From an uncultured Draconibacterium sp. (GTDB lineage: Bacteria; Bacteroidota; Bacteroidia; Bacteroidales; Prolixibacteraceae), in assembly GCF_963674925.1 (NCBI RefSeq), contig NZ_OY771645.1, positions 99,475 through 163,474 on the forward strand: 64,000 nucleotides of DNA, in the 5' to 3' direction. Each line of letters opens with the position of its first letter. The stretch's first letter is position 1. Below the pieces are notes generated by a model. It did not search any database. It had not been told where the DNA came from and saw only the letters and a program-made list of their open reading frames with translations. Shown here one piece after another: positions 9,590-16,761 of this stretch. The translations under genes and the position numbers were made by a program.

Positions 9590-9864
9590 CGCAGAAAGAG
9601 ACAAAAAAAATCCCAAAAGGTGATTTTAAAGATGGAGTTGTTGAGGAGAATTTCCTGACTTTGCATAACGACGATGTGCACACATTCGATTATGTTATCG
9701 ATGCTTTGATTGACATTTGCAAACATGGTTACGAGCAGGCTACACAATGTACAATGCTAGTGCATTACAAAGGCAAATGCGATGTAAAGAAAGGAGCTTT
9801 TGATGCACTAAAGCCACTGAAAGATGCATTGATCGAGCGCGAATTAAACGCAACTATTGACTAA
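9586..9864 (+). CDS. clpS: ClpS-family ATP-dependent protease adaptor
   Basis: This 92-residue cytoplasmic protein has the ClpS core: LHNDDVHTFDYVIDALID carries the conserved NDD..TF..V motif that binds N-degron residues, followed by a helix (GYEQATQCTMLVHYKG) and a C-terminal segment. ClpS delivers N-end-rule substrates to ClpAP/ClpCP. The start overlaps the preceding stop by 4 nt and the NfeD-like gene begins 6 nt after its stop, so it is inside a four-gene operon. The length is normal for the family. No clp ATPase gene is nearby. Confidence 0.9.
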   Translation: MTQKETKKIPKGDFKDGVVEENFLTLHNDDVHTFDYVIDALIDICKHGYEQATQCTMLVHYKGKCDVKKGAFDALKPLKDALIERELNATID

Positions 9865-9869
9865 AACAT

Positions 9870-10340
9870 ATGAGCATTCTTGCTATTATTTTACTAATTC
9901 TTCTCGGCCTGCTCCTGTTACTCATCGAGTTTGCAGTTATTCCGGGAGTTACCATCGCCGGAATTGGCGGTTTTCTTCTTTTAGGAGGAGCAGTGTATGT
10001 GGCTTTTGCCGAATACGGAACACTTGCAGGTTTTATAACACTGGCCGCAGTTCTTATTCTCGCCCCGGCAATGATTTACTACTTCTTTAAATCGCGGGCA
10101 GGGAAAAAAATGATCCTGGAAAAGAATATTGTAGGAAAAGTTGACCTTATTAACAGGGAGAAGATTGTTGTGGGCGAAACCGGTAAATCGATTGGAAGAT
10201 TAGCACCAATGGGAAAAGTAAAAGTGAATGGCGAGATAGTGGAAGCACAATCAACCGGAGCTTTCATCGACCACAATACCGAAATTAGAGTTTTGAAAAT
10301 TGAATCCAATAAAATTATTGTAGAACCTTTAAATAAATAA
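9870..10340 (+). CDS. NfeD-like membrane protein (partner of flotillin-like FloA)
   Basis: This 156-residue protein has three hydrophobic segments between about residues 3 and 78. A C-terminal soluble domain at about 90-155 (IVGKVDLINREK ... GRLAPMGKVKVNGEIVEAQS) has the small OB-fold seen in NfeD proteins. NfeD family members are encoded next to flotillin/SPFH genes and are thought to interact with them in the membrane. Here floA starts 4 nt after the stop codon, which is the classical pairing. The serine-protease domain of long NfeD proteins is absent, so this is the short form. Function beyond membrane organisation is not established. Confidence 0.85.
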   Translation: MSILAIILLILLGLLLLLIEFAVIPGVTIAGIGGFLLLGGAVYVAFAEYGTLAGFITLAAVLILAPAMIYYFFKSRAGKKMILEKNIVGKVDLINREKIVVGETGKSIGRLAPMGKVKVNGEIVEAQSTGAFIDHNTEIRVLKIESNKIIVEPLNK

Positions 10341-10343
10341 AAT

Positions 10344-11330
10344 ATGTTAGTAGATGCAGTAGGTGCCTGGGGATTAATCATTGGGGCAATCGTATTACTT
10401 TTTATAATTCTCTATTTTATCCCAATAGGATTATGGTTTTCAGCGTTGGTATCGGGAGTACGAATTTCACTCTTACAGTTGTTCCTAATGCGTTTCCGTA
10501 AGGTACCTCCGGGAGTTATTGTACGTGCAATGATTGAAGGAGCAAAAGCCGATGTTGAATTAAGTCGCGATGCTTTAGAAGCACATTACCTGGCCGGTGG
10601 TCACGTAGCGAGAGTTGTTCATGCATTGGTATCTGCAGCAAAGGCAAACATCGAACTACCTTTTAATATGGCTACCGCCATTGACCTTGCGGGTCGCGAT
10701 GTTTTTGAAGCCGTGCAAATGTCGGTAAATCCGAAAGTAATTAATACTCCTCCCGTAACTGCTGTTTCAAAAGACGGCATCCAGCTCATTGCAAAAGCAA
10801 GGGTTACCGTTCGGGCAAATATTAAACAATTGGTTGGTGGAGCCGGAGAAGAAACAGTACTCGCTCGCGTAGGTGAAGGAATTGTTTCGTCAATCGGTTC
10901 TTCGCATTCGCATAAAGCTGTTTTAGAAAATCCTGATTTTATTTCGCGCGTTGTGCTTGAAAAAGGGTTGGATGCAGGAACAGCATTTGAAATATTATCG
11001 ATTGATATTGCCGACATCGACATAGGTAAAAACATTGGAGCAGTGCTTCAAATGGACCAGGCTGAGGCCGATAAGAACATTGCGCAGGCTAAAGCAGAGG
11101 AACGCCGTGCCATGGCAATTGCCCTGGAACAGGAAAATAAAGCTACAGCACAAGAAATGAGGGCCAAGGTTATTGAGGCTGAAGTTCAGGTACCACTGGC
11201 AATTTCGGAGGCCTTCCGTAGTGGAAACCTTGGAATTATGGATTATATGAAATACAAAAACATAATGGCCGATACTACCATGCGTGAGTCGATTGCCGAT
11301 GAAGACAAAGGTAAAACAGACGATCAATAA
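10344..11330 (+). CDS. floA: Flotillin-like protein FloA
   Basis: This 328-residue protein of the FloA (UPF0365) family has a membrane-embedded hydrophobic N-terminus (about residues 8-45). An SPFH-type core contains VPPGVIVRAMIEGAKADVEL and SKDGIQLIAKARVTVRANI, and the C-terminal half is long, Ala/Glu-rich and helical (AEADKNIAQAKAEERRAMA). FloA organises fluid membrane microdomains and oligomerises through its helical part. It is the last gene of the SPOR - clpS - nfeD - floA operon and is followed by an intrinsic terminator. Identity is clear from the very conserved N-terminal half. Confidence 0.94.
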   Translation: MLVDAVGAWGLIIGAIVLLFIILYFIPIGLWFSALVSGVRISLLQLFLMRFRKVPPGVIVRAMIEGAKADVELSRDALEAHYLAGGHVARVVHALVSAAKANIELPFNMATAIDLAGRDVFEAVQMSVNPKVINTPPVTAVSKDGIQLIAKARVTVRANIKQLVGGAGEETVLARVGEGIVSSIGSSHSHKAVLENPDFISRVVLEKGLDAGTAFEILSIDIADIDIGKNIGAVLQMDQAEADKNIAQAKAEERRAMAIALEQENKATAQEMRAKVIEAEVQVPLAISEAFRSGNLGIMDYMKYKNIMADTTMRESIADEDKGKTDDQ

Positions 11331-11353
11331 AACGTATTAACGATAAAATAGTA

Positions 11354-11384
11354 AAGCCCGTTGCAACTTGTAACGGGCTTTTTT
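11354..11384 (+). terminator. Intrinsic terminator after floA
   Basis: GCCCGTT and AACGGGC form a 7-bp GC-rich stem followed by TTTTTT. It lies about 25 nt after the floA stop and isolates floA from the small-RNA array that follows. Confidence 0.88.
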
Positions 11385-11491
11385 AATGCAACTGTTTCTA
11401 AATTTTTTTAATAAGATTAATCGTTTGTTAAATAATCTGTCTTTTTAGACGATTTTAGATCCATTTTGATGCTCAAACATGTTTTTCAGCA

Positions 11492-11499
11492 TATCTTTG
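11492..11499 (+). promoter_or_regulatory. -7 element of small-RNA copy 1
   Basis: TATCTTTG matches TAnnTTTG and lies about 6 nt before the start of the conserved transcript. A TTTG at 11465-11468 could be the -33 element. Unlike copies 2-5, no TTAACA direct repeat is seen 37 nt upstream, so this copy may be regulated differently. Confidence 0.65.
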
Positions 11500-11504
11500 C
11501 AGCA

Positions 11505-11588
11505 CAAGTTTTAGTTCATAAGTTTAGGTTTGATTAGTTTTATTGGTTTAGTTAGTGAAAAGGATGAGTGTTGACTCATCCTTTTTTT
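11505..11588 (+). ncRNA. Tandem small RNA, copy 1 (unnamed family)
   Basis: This is the first of five near-identical ~82-nt units. The body (AAGTTTTAGTTCATAAG at its 5' end, then a U-rich segment with two related GGTTT...TTAGT blocks) is identical to the other copies. The end is a Rho-independent terminator: GGATGAGT, a GTTG loop, ACTCATCC, then seven T. The stem differs from copies 2-5 by paired changes (A-U here, G-C there), so the hairpin is conserved as structure. No ORF of note lies within it. The 5' end is predicted from the -7 element. I do not recognise the family. Confidence 0.75.
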
Positions 11589-11700
11589 ATTCCCTAAACC
11601 AAATCCCATTCTCTACACAAATTATCTTACAGCTTTATATTTACCCAATAGATTTTCTTTAAGATCGGATAGATTTAAAATATGTTATAAAACACATTTT

Positions 11701-11745
11701 TTAACATTCGGATAACCTCCGGTTTACATACGCACCCTATCTTTG
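11701..11745 (+). promoter_or_regulatory. Promoter of small-RNA copy 2 with TTAACA direct repeat
   Basis: TTAACA at 11701 is followed 11 bp later by ATAACC, and TATCTTTG begins exactly 37 nt after the first T of TTAACA. A further block, TATGTTATA, lies about 16-19 nt upstream of the repeat. The geometry resembles promoters where an activator bound to 11-bp direct repeats replaces the -33 element. Confidence 0.65.
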
Positions 11746-11750
11746 CAGCA

Positions 11751-11833
11751 TAAGTTTTAGTTCATAAGTTTAGGTTTGATTAGTTTTATTGGTTTAGTTA
11801 GTGAAAAGGATGGGTGTTGACCCGTCCTTTTTT
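11751..11833 (+). ncRNA. Tandem small RNA, copy 2
   Basis: Same body as copy 1. The terminator stem is GGATGGGT / ACCCGTCC with a GTTG loop and six T. The conserved block starts about 6 nt after the -7 element and stops at the T run, and the flanking spacers are unrelated to those of other copies. This is the pattern expected of a transcription unit under selection. Confidence 0.78.
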
Positions 11834-12041
11834 ATTTTATAGCAATCAAAACCATAACACCATCAGAAAATCTACTTCCCCTGGAATTCATTTATCCACA
11901 ATCTGGTTATTCTTCCCAGCCACTTTTCAATAAGAACAGATCTAAATCAATCTAAGGGTATTTTGAAGATGTACCTGTTGCAGAAAATGCCGAGAGATGA
12001 TCTTGTGTGAAGTTGATTCTTAATCTTTGGTATATCATTCC

Positions 12042-12059
12042 ATCCGTCAGCTGACGGAT
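12042..12059. repeat. 18-bp perfect palindrome in the spacer between small-RNA copies 2 and 3
   Basis: ATCCGTCAGCTGACGGAT is a perfect palindrome. The same arms (ATCCGTC / GACGGAT) recur inside the first cobalamin riboswitch at 22380-22397, which suggests a dispersed REP-like element. The rest of the ~500-nt spacer (11834-12340) shows no gene or other signal. Confidence 0.7.
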
Positions 12060-12356
12060 TCTGAATCAATATTATTTAAATTATGCTGAAATAAATTCTG
12101 CATGTCGTAACGAGGTCGCAATACTGGCTAGCCCCCTGTTGCCAAATAAAAATACCGGGATATTTCAACGTCCTTAATACGTATTTAACATCCCAATTTA
12201 CCCAAACGCACTACCGGAAACCTGTAATCAGAGATCCTTTCAAAGCCAAACAACGACGCTAGTCACTGATATTGTGACACTTAAAGTTCCACCCAAATTA
12301 TTTCAATCGATCTGATTGATGATTGATAAAGTTAAAATATGTTATAGGCTTACATT

Positions 12357-12401
12357 TTAACATTGCATTAACCTCCCGTCCAGGTATTCGCCTTACATTT
12401 G
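12357..12401 (+). promoter_or_regulatory. Promoter of small-RNA copy 3 with TTAACA direct repeat
   Basis: TTAACA at 12357 and TTAACC 11 bp later, then TACATTTG beginning 37 nt after the first repeat. A TATGTTATA block lies upstream, as in copies 2 and 5. Confidence 0.65.
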
Positions 12402-12406
12402 TAGTA

Positions 12407-12489
12407 CAAGTTTAGTTCATAAGTTTAGGTTTGATTAGTTTTATTGGTTTAGTTAGTGAAAAGGATGGGTATTGACCCGTCCTTTTTTT
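12407..12489 (+). ncRNA. Tandem small RNA, copy 3
   Basis: The body is identical to the other copies apart from one T fewer near the 5' end (AAGTTTAG rather than AAGTTTTAG). The terminator stem is GGATGGGT / ACCCGTCC with an ATTG loop instead of GTTG. Variation is thus confined to the loop and the extreme 5' end. Confidence 0.78.
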
Positions 12490-12628
12490 ATTGCCAGAAA
12501 CGAAACAGCTTATATCTTTTTGTCATCACATACACGTTTTTTGTTTCTTTTTAACACCTTTTCAAAAACTATTTCGCAATAGATGACATTTATCGCCTAT
12601 AGATAATAACAATACGACAAATAACAAC

Positions 12629-12673
12629 TTAACATTAGATTAACTTTTGTTTCGAAGAAACCCCTTACATTTG
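12629..12673 (+). promoter_or_regulatory. Promoter of small-RNA copy 4 with TTAACA direct repeat
   Basis: TTAACA at 12629 and TTAACT 11 bp later, then TACATTTG beginning 37 nt after the first repeat. The further upstream TATGTTATA block is absent here, so the direct repeat is the minimal shared element. Confidence 0.65.
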
Positions 12674-12678
12674 TACTA

Positions 12679-12761
12679 TAAGTTTTAGTTCATAAGTTTA
12701 GGTTTGATTAGTTTTATTGGTTTAGTTAGTGAAAAGGATGGGTGTTGACCCGTCCTTTTTT
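12679..12761 (+). ncRNA. Tandem small RNA, copy 4
   Basis: Body and terminator are identical to copy 2 (GGATGGGT, GTTG, ACCCGTCC, T run). It is separated from copy 3 by about 190 nt of unrelated AT-rich sequence. Confidence 0.78.
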
Positions 12762-12873
12762 ATTTTTCATCCCAAACAGTAGATAAACCAAGACATTTAG
12801 CACCGATCGCAAACCTCCTCATAGATTTTTCCAAAGCAGCAATAGATTAAATATATGTTATAGAACACATTTT

Positions 12874-12918
12874 TTAACATTTGGATAACCTCCGATTCAC
12901 ATTTTCATCGTACATTTG
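12874..12918 (+). promoter_or_regulatory. Promoter of small-RNA copy 5 with TTAACA direct repeat
   Basis: TTAACA at 12874 and ATAACC 11 bp later, then TACATTTG beginning 37 nt after the first repeat. It also has an upstream TATGTTATA block and is closely similar to the copy 2 promoter over about 40 nt. Confidence 0.65.
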
Positions 12919-12923
12919 TCATA

Positions 12924-13005
12924 CAAGTTTAGTTCATAAGTTTAGGTTTGATTAGTTTTATTGGTTTAGTTAGTGAAAAGGATGGGTGTTGACCCGTCCT
13001 TTTTT
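12924..13005 (+). ncRNA. Tandem small RNA, copy 5
   Basis: The last unit of the array, with the same body and terminator. Its T run ends 3 nt before the stop codon of the convergent cbiB gene. Because the hairpin is A-rich on one side and T-rich on the other, it may also help terminate the cob transcript from the opposite strand. Confidence 0.78.
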
Positions 13006-13008
13006 ATT

Positions 13009-13935
13009 TTATACCAACCATAGAATGAAAAACCCGATGAGCACCAATGTTGCCGCCACATTAATCACGCAAGCTTTGTAAACATCATTCGTTGATACCG
13101 GTCTTGGATTCTCTCCAATAAAAGGCTTTTCAACTAATTTCCCATGATAACGGTTTGGGCCGCCAAAACGGCAATTGAGGATGCCGGCCAACGCGGCCTC
13201 GGGATAACCGGCATTTGGACTTGCATGTTTTCGTCCATATTTGTAGATGAATCGGATCGCCCGAAAGTTAAAACCTACCACAGCCATTAAAATTGCAGTT
13301 AATCGTGCAGGAATAAAATTCAATACATCATCAAGCTTTGCAGCAAAAAATCCAAAATCTTTGTAGCGTTCATTTTTATAAGCGATCATCGAATCGAGGG
13401 TATTTGCCATTTTATAAGCCAGCATTGCGGGCACTCCGCCAACGAAATAAAAAAACAAGGGAGCAATTACCCCATCGCTGAGGTTTTCGGCCAGCGTCTC
13501 CAAAACTGCCGTTCTGGTCTGATCTTCGCTTAACTCTGCCGTTTCGCGGCCAACGATCATAGATAATTGTCGGCGGCCGGCTTCCAATCCTTCCTTTTCC
13601 AGTTTCGCGATCACGCGCAAAGCTTCCTGAATAAGCGACCGGTTGGCTAATCCGTAAAAAACAAATAACGAGGAAACAACGAAGAAGAGGTTTTGATAAG
13701 CAGATAAAACCGTTAAACCGATTTTTAAAAAAAAGTAAGTGCAAAGAATCAAAAAAGAAGCCAGCAAAGTTCCTTTTATCTTTCTGTTTGATCCACGATT
13801 TAACTTTGCTTCGCCTACAGAAATTGCCTTGCCAAACCAACGGATAGGATGCGGCAAAGAATGTGGATCCCCAAGGAGACAATCAAGTGCAAAACCAGCC
13901 AAAAGTGGAATAATTAGATCAAGATGCTCATTCAA
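13009..13935 (-). CDS. cbiB: Adenosylcobinamide-phosphate synthase
   Basis: This 308-residue integral membrane protein attaches aminopropanol (phosphate) to adenosylcobyric acid. Family motifs are LDCLLGDPHSLPHPIRWFGK at about residues 18-37, ENLSDGVIAPLFFYFVGGVP, and YKMANTLDSMIAYKNERYKDFG, with several hydrophobic segments. Its start overlaps the end of cobQ by 8 nt. It is the last gene of the riboswitch-controlled B12 operon, converging on small-RNA copy 5. Confidence 0.95.
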   Translation of the reverse strand: MNEHLDLIIPLLAGFALDCLLGDPHSLPHPIRWFGKAISVGEAKLNRGSNRKIKGTLLASFLILCTYFFLKIGLTVLSAYQNLFFVVSSLFVFYGLANRSLIQEALRVIAKLEKEGLEAGRRQLSMIVGRETAELSEDQTRTAVLETLAENLSDGVIAPLFFYFVGGVPAMLAYKMANTLDSMIAYKNERYKDFGFFAAKLDDVLNFIPARLTAILMAVVGFNFRAIRFIYKYGRKHASPNAGYPEAALAGILNCRFGGPNRYHGKLVEKPFIGENPRPVSTNDVYKACVINVAATLVLIGFFILWLV

Positions 13936-15403
13936 TTTCCATCGATTTATAAATGTATTTCATATCTACATTTTCCCTGATCAGCGTGGCCAGTTTGTCG
14001 TATTGCTCCTCTTTAAATTGTTGAAAATCCAGCTGAGTAGAAACCGGCTTACCCGATTCTTTCAAAATTCGGTTAACGACACTTATATTATCAAAAATGC
14101 CATGAATATAGGTTCCCCAGGTTTGCTCATTCAGATAATAGCCATCAGGTTTACTTCCGTTGATTAAACAAACCGGACTTTCATGAGCTGCGACAGTTTC
14201 GCCCATATGAATTTCGTAGCCCTTTCCTTCCTCATTGTTTTGAAAAGAAAAAGTGCACTGATCGGTTACCTTCTCTTCCGTGAGAATCGTTTTAACCGGT
14301 AAAATTCCAAGCCCCGGTACTTTTTCAATATGACCTTCCACGTGGTTCGGATCAGCAATCCACTCCCCCATCATTTGGAAACCTCCACAAATTCCGTAAA
14401 CAGCTTTTCCCTGTTCATGCGCTTTTTTTACAGCATTTGCCATTCCCTGTTTTTGGAGAAACAGCATATCCGAAATAGTATTTTTTGAACCGGGTAATAG
14501 CACAATATCGGCCTCATCGATATCATCGGGCGACGCTGCATAAAACAGGTTTACCTCCGGTAATTGTTCCAGAAAATTAAAATCGGTAAAGTTTGACATG
14601 TGACGTAGCAAAACCACGGCAATATTTGTTTTTCCCTCTATAGCTTTAAACTGCTTTTTATCGACCACCACCGAGTCTTCGTCATCGATATAAATATCGC
14701 GGAAATGCGGGATGATACCAACCACCGGCACACCACAAAGTTCTTCCAGTTTTTTAGCGCCATCCTCGAACAACGAAATATCACCTCTGAATTTATTAAT
14801 GATGATGCCTTTCACCAGTTTTCGCTCCTGCTCGGGCAGCAGCAACATGGTACCATAAACACTTCCGAACACACCCCCTTTATCGATATCAGCAATAAGA
14901 TAAGTGGCCGCATTTTTCTCAACGGCCACCCGCATATTGGTGATGTCTTTTTCCCAAAGGTTTACTTCCGAAATACTTCCGGCGCCTTCCACAACAATCG
15001 GATTAAATTCGTTCTCTAATCTCGAAAAAGCCTGCATCGCTTCGTTGAACAAAAAATCGCGGTCGGTTTCGTTAAAATATGCTTTTGCCGATTTATTGGC
15101 CCAGGGTTTACCGTTCAACACAATCTGCGAATCTAGGTAACCCGTTGGCTTTAGCAGCACCGGATTCATTTCAACGCGGCAATCAATACCACATGCTTCG
15201 GCCTGAACAGCCTGGGCTCGACCAATTTCCAAACCATCGGGAGTCGGGAAACTATTCAGCGACATGTTTTGTGCCTTAAACGGCGCAGGAGTTAAACCAT
15301 CCTGTTTAAAGATGCGGCAAAATCCGGCGTTAACAACACTTTTGCCGACATCGGAGCCGGTGCCGACAAACATTATCGGACGGTATGTTTTTGTTTTAGT
15401 CAT
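13928..15403 (-). CDS. cobQ: Cobyric acid synthase
   Basis: This 491-residue amidotransferase amidates adenosylcobyrinic acid a,c-diamide at four side chains. The N-terminal synthetase domain carries the P-loop-like GTGSDVGKS at about residues 15-23 and PAPFKAQNMSLNS. The C-terminal glutaminase domain (from about 260) has the nucleophile in YGICGGFQMMGE and the histidine in WGTYIHGIFD. It overlaps cobC upstream and cbiB downstream by 8 nt each. No cbi/cob ring-synthesis genes are present in the window, so its substrate must come from elsewhere in the genome or from salvaged corrinoids. Confidence 0.95.
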   Translation of the reverse strand: MTKTKTYRPIMFVGTGSDVGKSVVNAGFCRIFKQDGLTPAPFKAQNMSLNSFPTPDGLEIGRAQAVQAEACGIDCRVEMNPVLLKPTGYLDSQIVLNGKPWANKSAKAYFNETDRDFLFNEAMQAFSRLENEFNPIVVEGAGSISEVNLWEKDITNMRVAVEKNAATYLIADIDKGGVFGSVYGTMLLLPEQERKLVKGIIINKFRGDISLFEDGAKKLEELCGVPVVGIIPHFRDIYIDDEDSVVVDKKQFKAIEGKTNIAVVLLRHMSNFTDFNFLEQLPEVNLFYAASPDDIDEADIVLLPGSKNTISDMLFLQKQGMANAVKKAHEQGKAVYGICGGFQMMGEWIADPNHVEGHIEKVPGLGILPVKTILTEEKVTDQCTFSFQNNEEGKGYEIHMGETVAAHESPVCLINGSKPDGYYLNEQTWGTYIHGIFDNISVVNRILKESGKPVSTQLDFQQFKEEQYDKLATLIRENVDMKYIYKSMEIE

Positions 15404-15944
15404 GTTTATTTATTTCGAATACGGTAACACTGGCGTAGGCCGGTTTAAAATTTTCGAAGAGTTGGGAAATGGGTACATCTTCAATCAAACTTTTTAAAAT
15501 GCGAATTACTCCGGCATGGGCAACAATGGCAATATTCTCAACCTCTCGCTTTTCAATTTCACGAATAAATGCCGAAACACGCTCCACCATCTCAGGGTAC
15601 GATTCACCATTTTTTGTTGGTAATGTTTGATAATTGTCCATCCAGATTTTACCTTCAGGTTGGGCGTATATTTCATCCCACGACAGCATCTCCCAATCGC
15701 CAAAATTTAATTCTTTCAAACGCGAATCAAAATGTATTTCCAAATCTGGGAAAAGACTTTCGGCCAGTTTCCGGCAACGTAACAAGGGGCTCGACAACAC
15801 GGAATCAAAAGTCACCCTTTCCAATTCCCGTAACAAGTGATTTTGTTCTTCATAAAATGATTCGGCCACATCAACATCGGTTTGCCCGTAACAAATGCCC
15901 GGTTTTACATCTACGCTGGTATGTCGAATCGCGTATATCTTCAT
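15396..15944 (-). CDS. cobC: Alpha-ribazole phosphatase-like histidine phosphatase
   Basis: This 182-residue member of the histidine phosphatase superfamily contains IYAIRHTSVD with the phosphoacceptor histidine (about residue 7), SSPLLRCRKLAE, the LNFGDWEMLSWDEI segment, and IVAHAGVIRIL. By context it removes the 5'-phosphate from alpha-ribazole phosphate or adenosylcobalamin phosphate. The start is the ATG sharing an ATGA overlap with the cobS stop; the long frame upstream lies inside cobS and is not coding. The family is clear, and the substrate follows from its place between cobS and cobQ. Confidence 0.9.
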   Translation of the reverse strand: MKIYAIRHTSVDVKPGICYGQTDVDVAESFYEEQNHLLRELERVTFDSVLSSPLLRCRKLAESLFPDLEIHFDSRLKELNFGDWEMLSWDEIYAQPEGKIWMDNYQTLPTKNGESYPEMVERVSAFIREIEKREVENIAIVAHAGVIRILKSLIEDVPISQLFENFKPAYASVTVFEINKHD

Positions 15945-16702
15945 ATTATATTTTGACAGGCAAGAATACACAAATAGAAAAACACTTCGCACAATTGCTG
16001 CAGGGCGCCCAAAACATCGCCGGTGTAGCCACCTAATTTGCGTGTGATATAATTTCGGAAGAAAAAGGTAACGGTGAGCAAAATGGCAACAACCAAAACC
16101 GTTTCCTGCCAGGCAAGAAACCATAAAGAAAATCCTCCGGCAACCAAAGCAAATAACAAGGAGAACAATGAATCGGCTTTACCAACAGGCTTGGTTTTAC
16201 TACTGGCATCCAACCGTGCATAGGCCGAAGAATAAATCAGCAACACCGGAAAGACACGACTTAATGCATGCCCGGCAATTAATATAAAAGGAATCCGTAT
16301 TGTATCGATATGCGATAAGGCCAGAAATTTTATCGCCAGAACCGACAGGAGTCCTACCGTTCCGTAGGTGCCGATCCGGCTGTCTTTCATAATTTCGAGA
16401 ATACGTTCGGGTGTGTAACCACCACCAAAACCATCGCAGAAATCGGCAAAACCATCCTCGTGAAATGCACCGGTTAGCAGAATTGTGGCCACCATGCTGA
16501 GTGCCACTGCCAGCGTAACAGGCAGCACTGCACCAAAAGCAAAATAAACCATTGCACCAACTCCTCCAACAATCCATCCGATTATCGGAAAGTAGCGCGT
16601 TGATTTGTTCAACATTTTCTCTGTCCAGCCTTCAATCCGGCCCACCGGTATTCGGGTGTAAAACATCAGGGCGGTGAGGAATATTTTTAGTTCGTTTCTC
16701 AT
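15941..16702 (-). CDS. cobS: Adenosylcobinamide-GDP ribazoletransferase (cobalamin synthase)
   Basis: This 253-residue polytopic membrane enzyme joins adenosylcobinamide-GDP and alpha-ribazole (phosphate). The diagnostic acidic motif FHEDGFADFCDGFGGGY is followed by RILEIMKDSRIGTYG. At least five hydrophobic segments follow the N-terminal FYTRIPVG motif. Its stop overlaps the cobC start (ATGA). It acts with CobU, CobT and CbiB, all encoded in the same operon, in the nucleotide-loop pathway. Confidence 0.95.
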   Translation of the reverse strand: MRNELKIFLTALMFYTRIPVGRIEGWTEKMLNKSTRYFPIIGWIVGGVGAMVYFAFGAVLPVTLAVALSMVATILLTGAFHEDGFADFCDGFGGGYTPERILEIMKDSRIGTYGTVGLLSVLAIKFLALSHIDTIRIPFILIAGHALSRVFPVLLIYSSAYARLDASSKTKPVGKADSLFSLLFALVAGGFSLWFLAWQETVLVVAILLTVTFFFRNYITRKLGGYTGDVLGALQQLCEVFFYLCILACQNII

Positions 16703-16761
16703 AAATTGTAGCTACTAGCTGCAAGCCTCATTAATTCTCGAGCATTAGATCTCAAACTATA

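Noticed and set aside
11561..11620. Tiny frames starting at the ATG in the sRNA terminator stem (AAAAGGATG)
   Set aside because: The AAGGATG looks like a ribosome site plus start, but the ATG is part of the hairpin. The frame runs into the T run and differs downstream between copies.
11492..13005. CRISPR-like interpretation of the five repeats
   Set aside because: Units are ~82 nt with spacers of very unequal length (about 160-570 nt), and each unit has a promoter and terminator. There is no cas gene.
15945..16124. 60-residue N-terminal extension of the cobC frame
   Set aside because: It lies wholly inside cobS and lacks family similarity; the ATGA overlap with the cobS stop gives a typical start.
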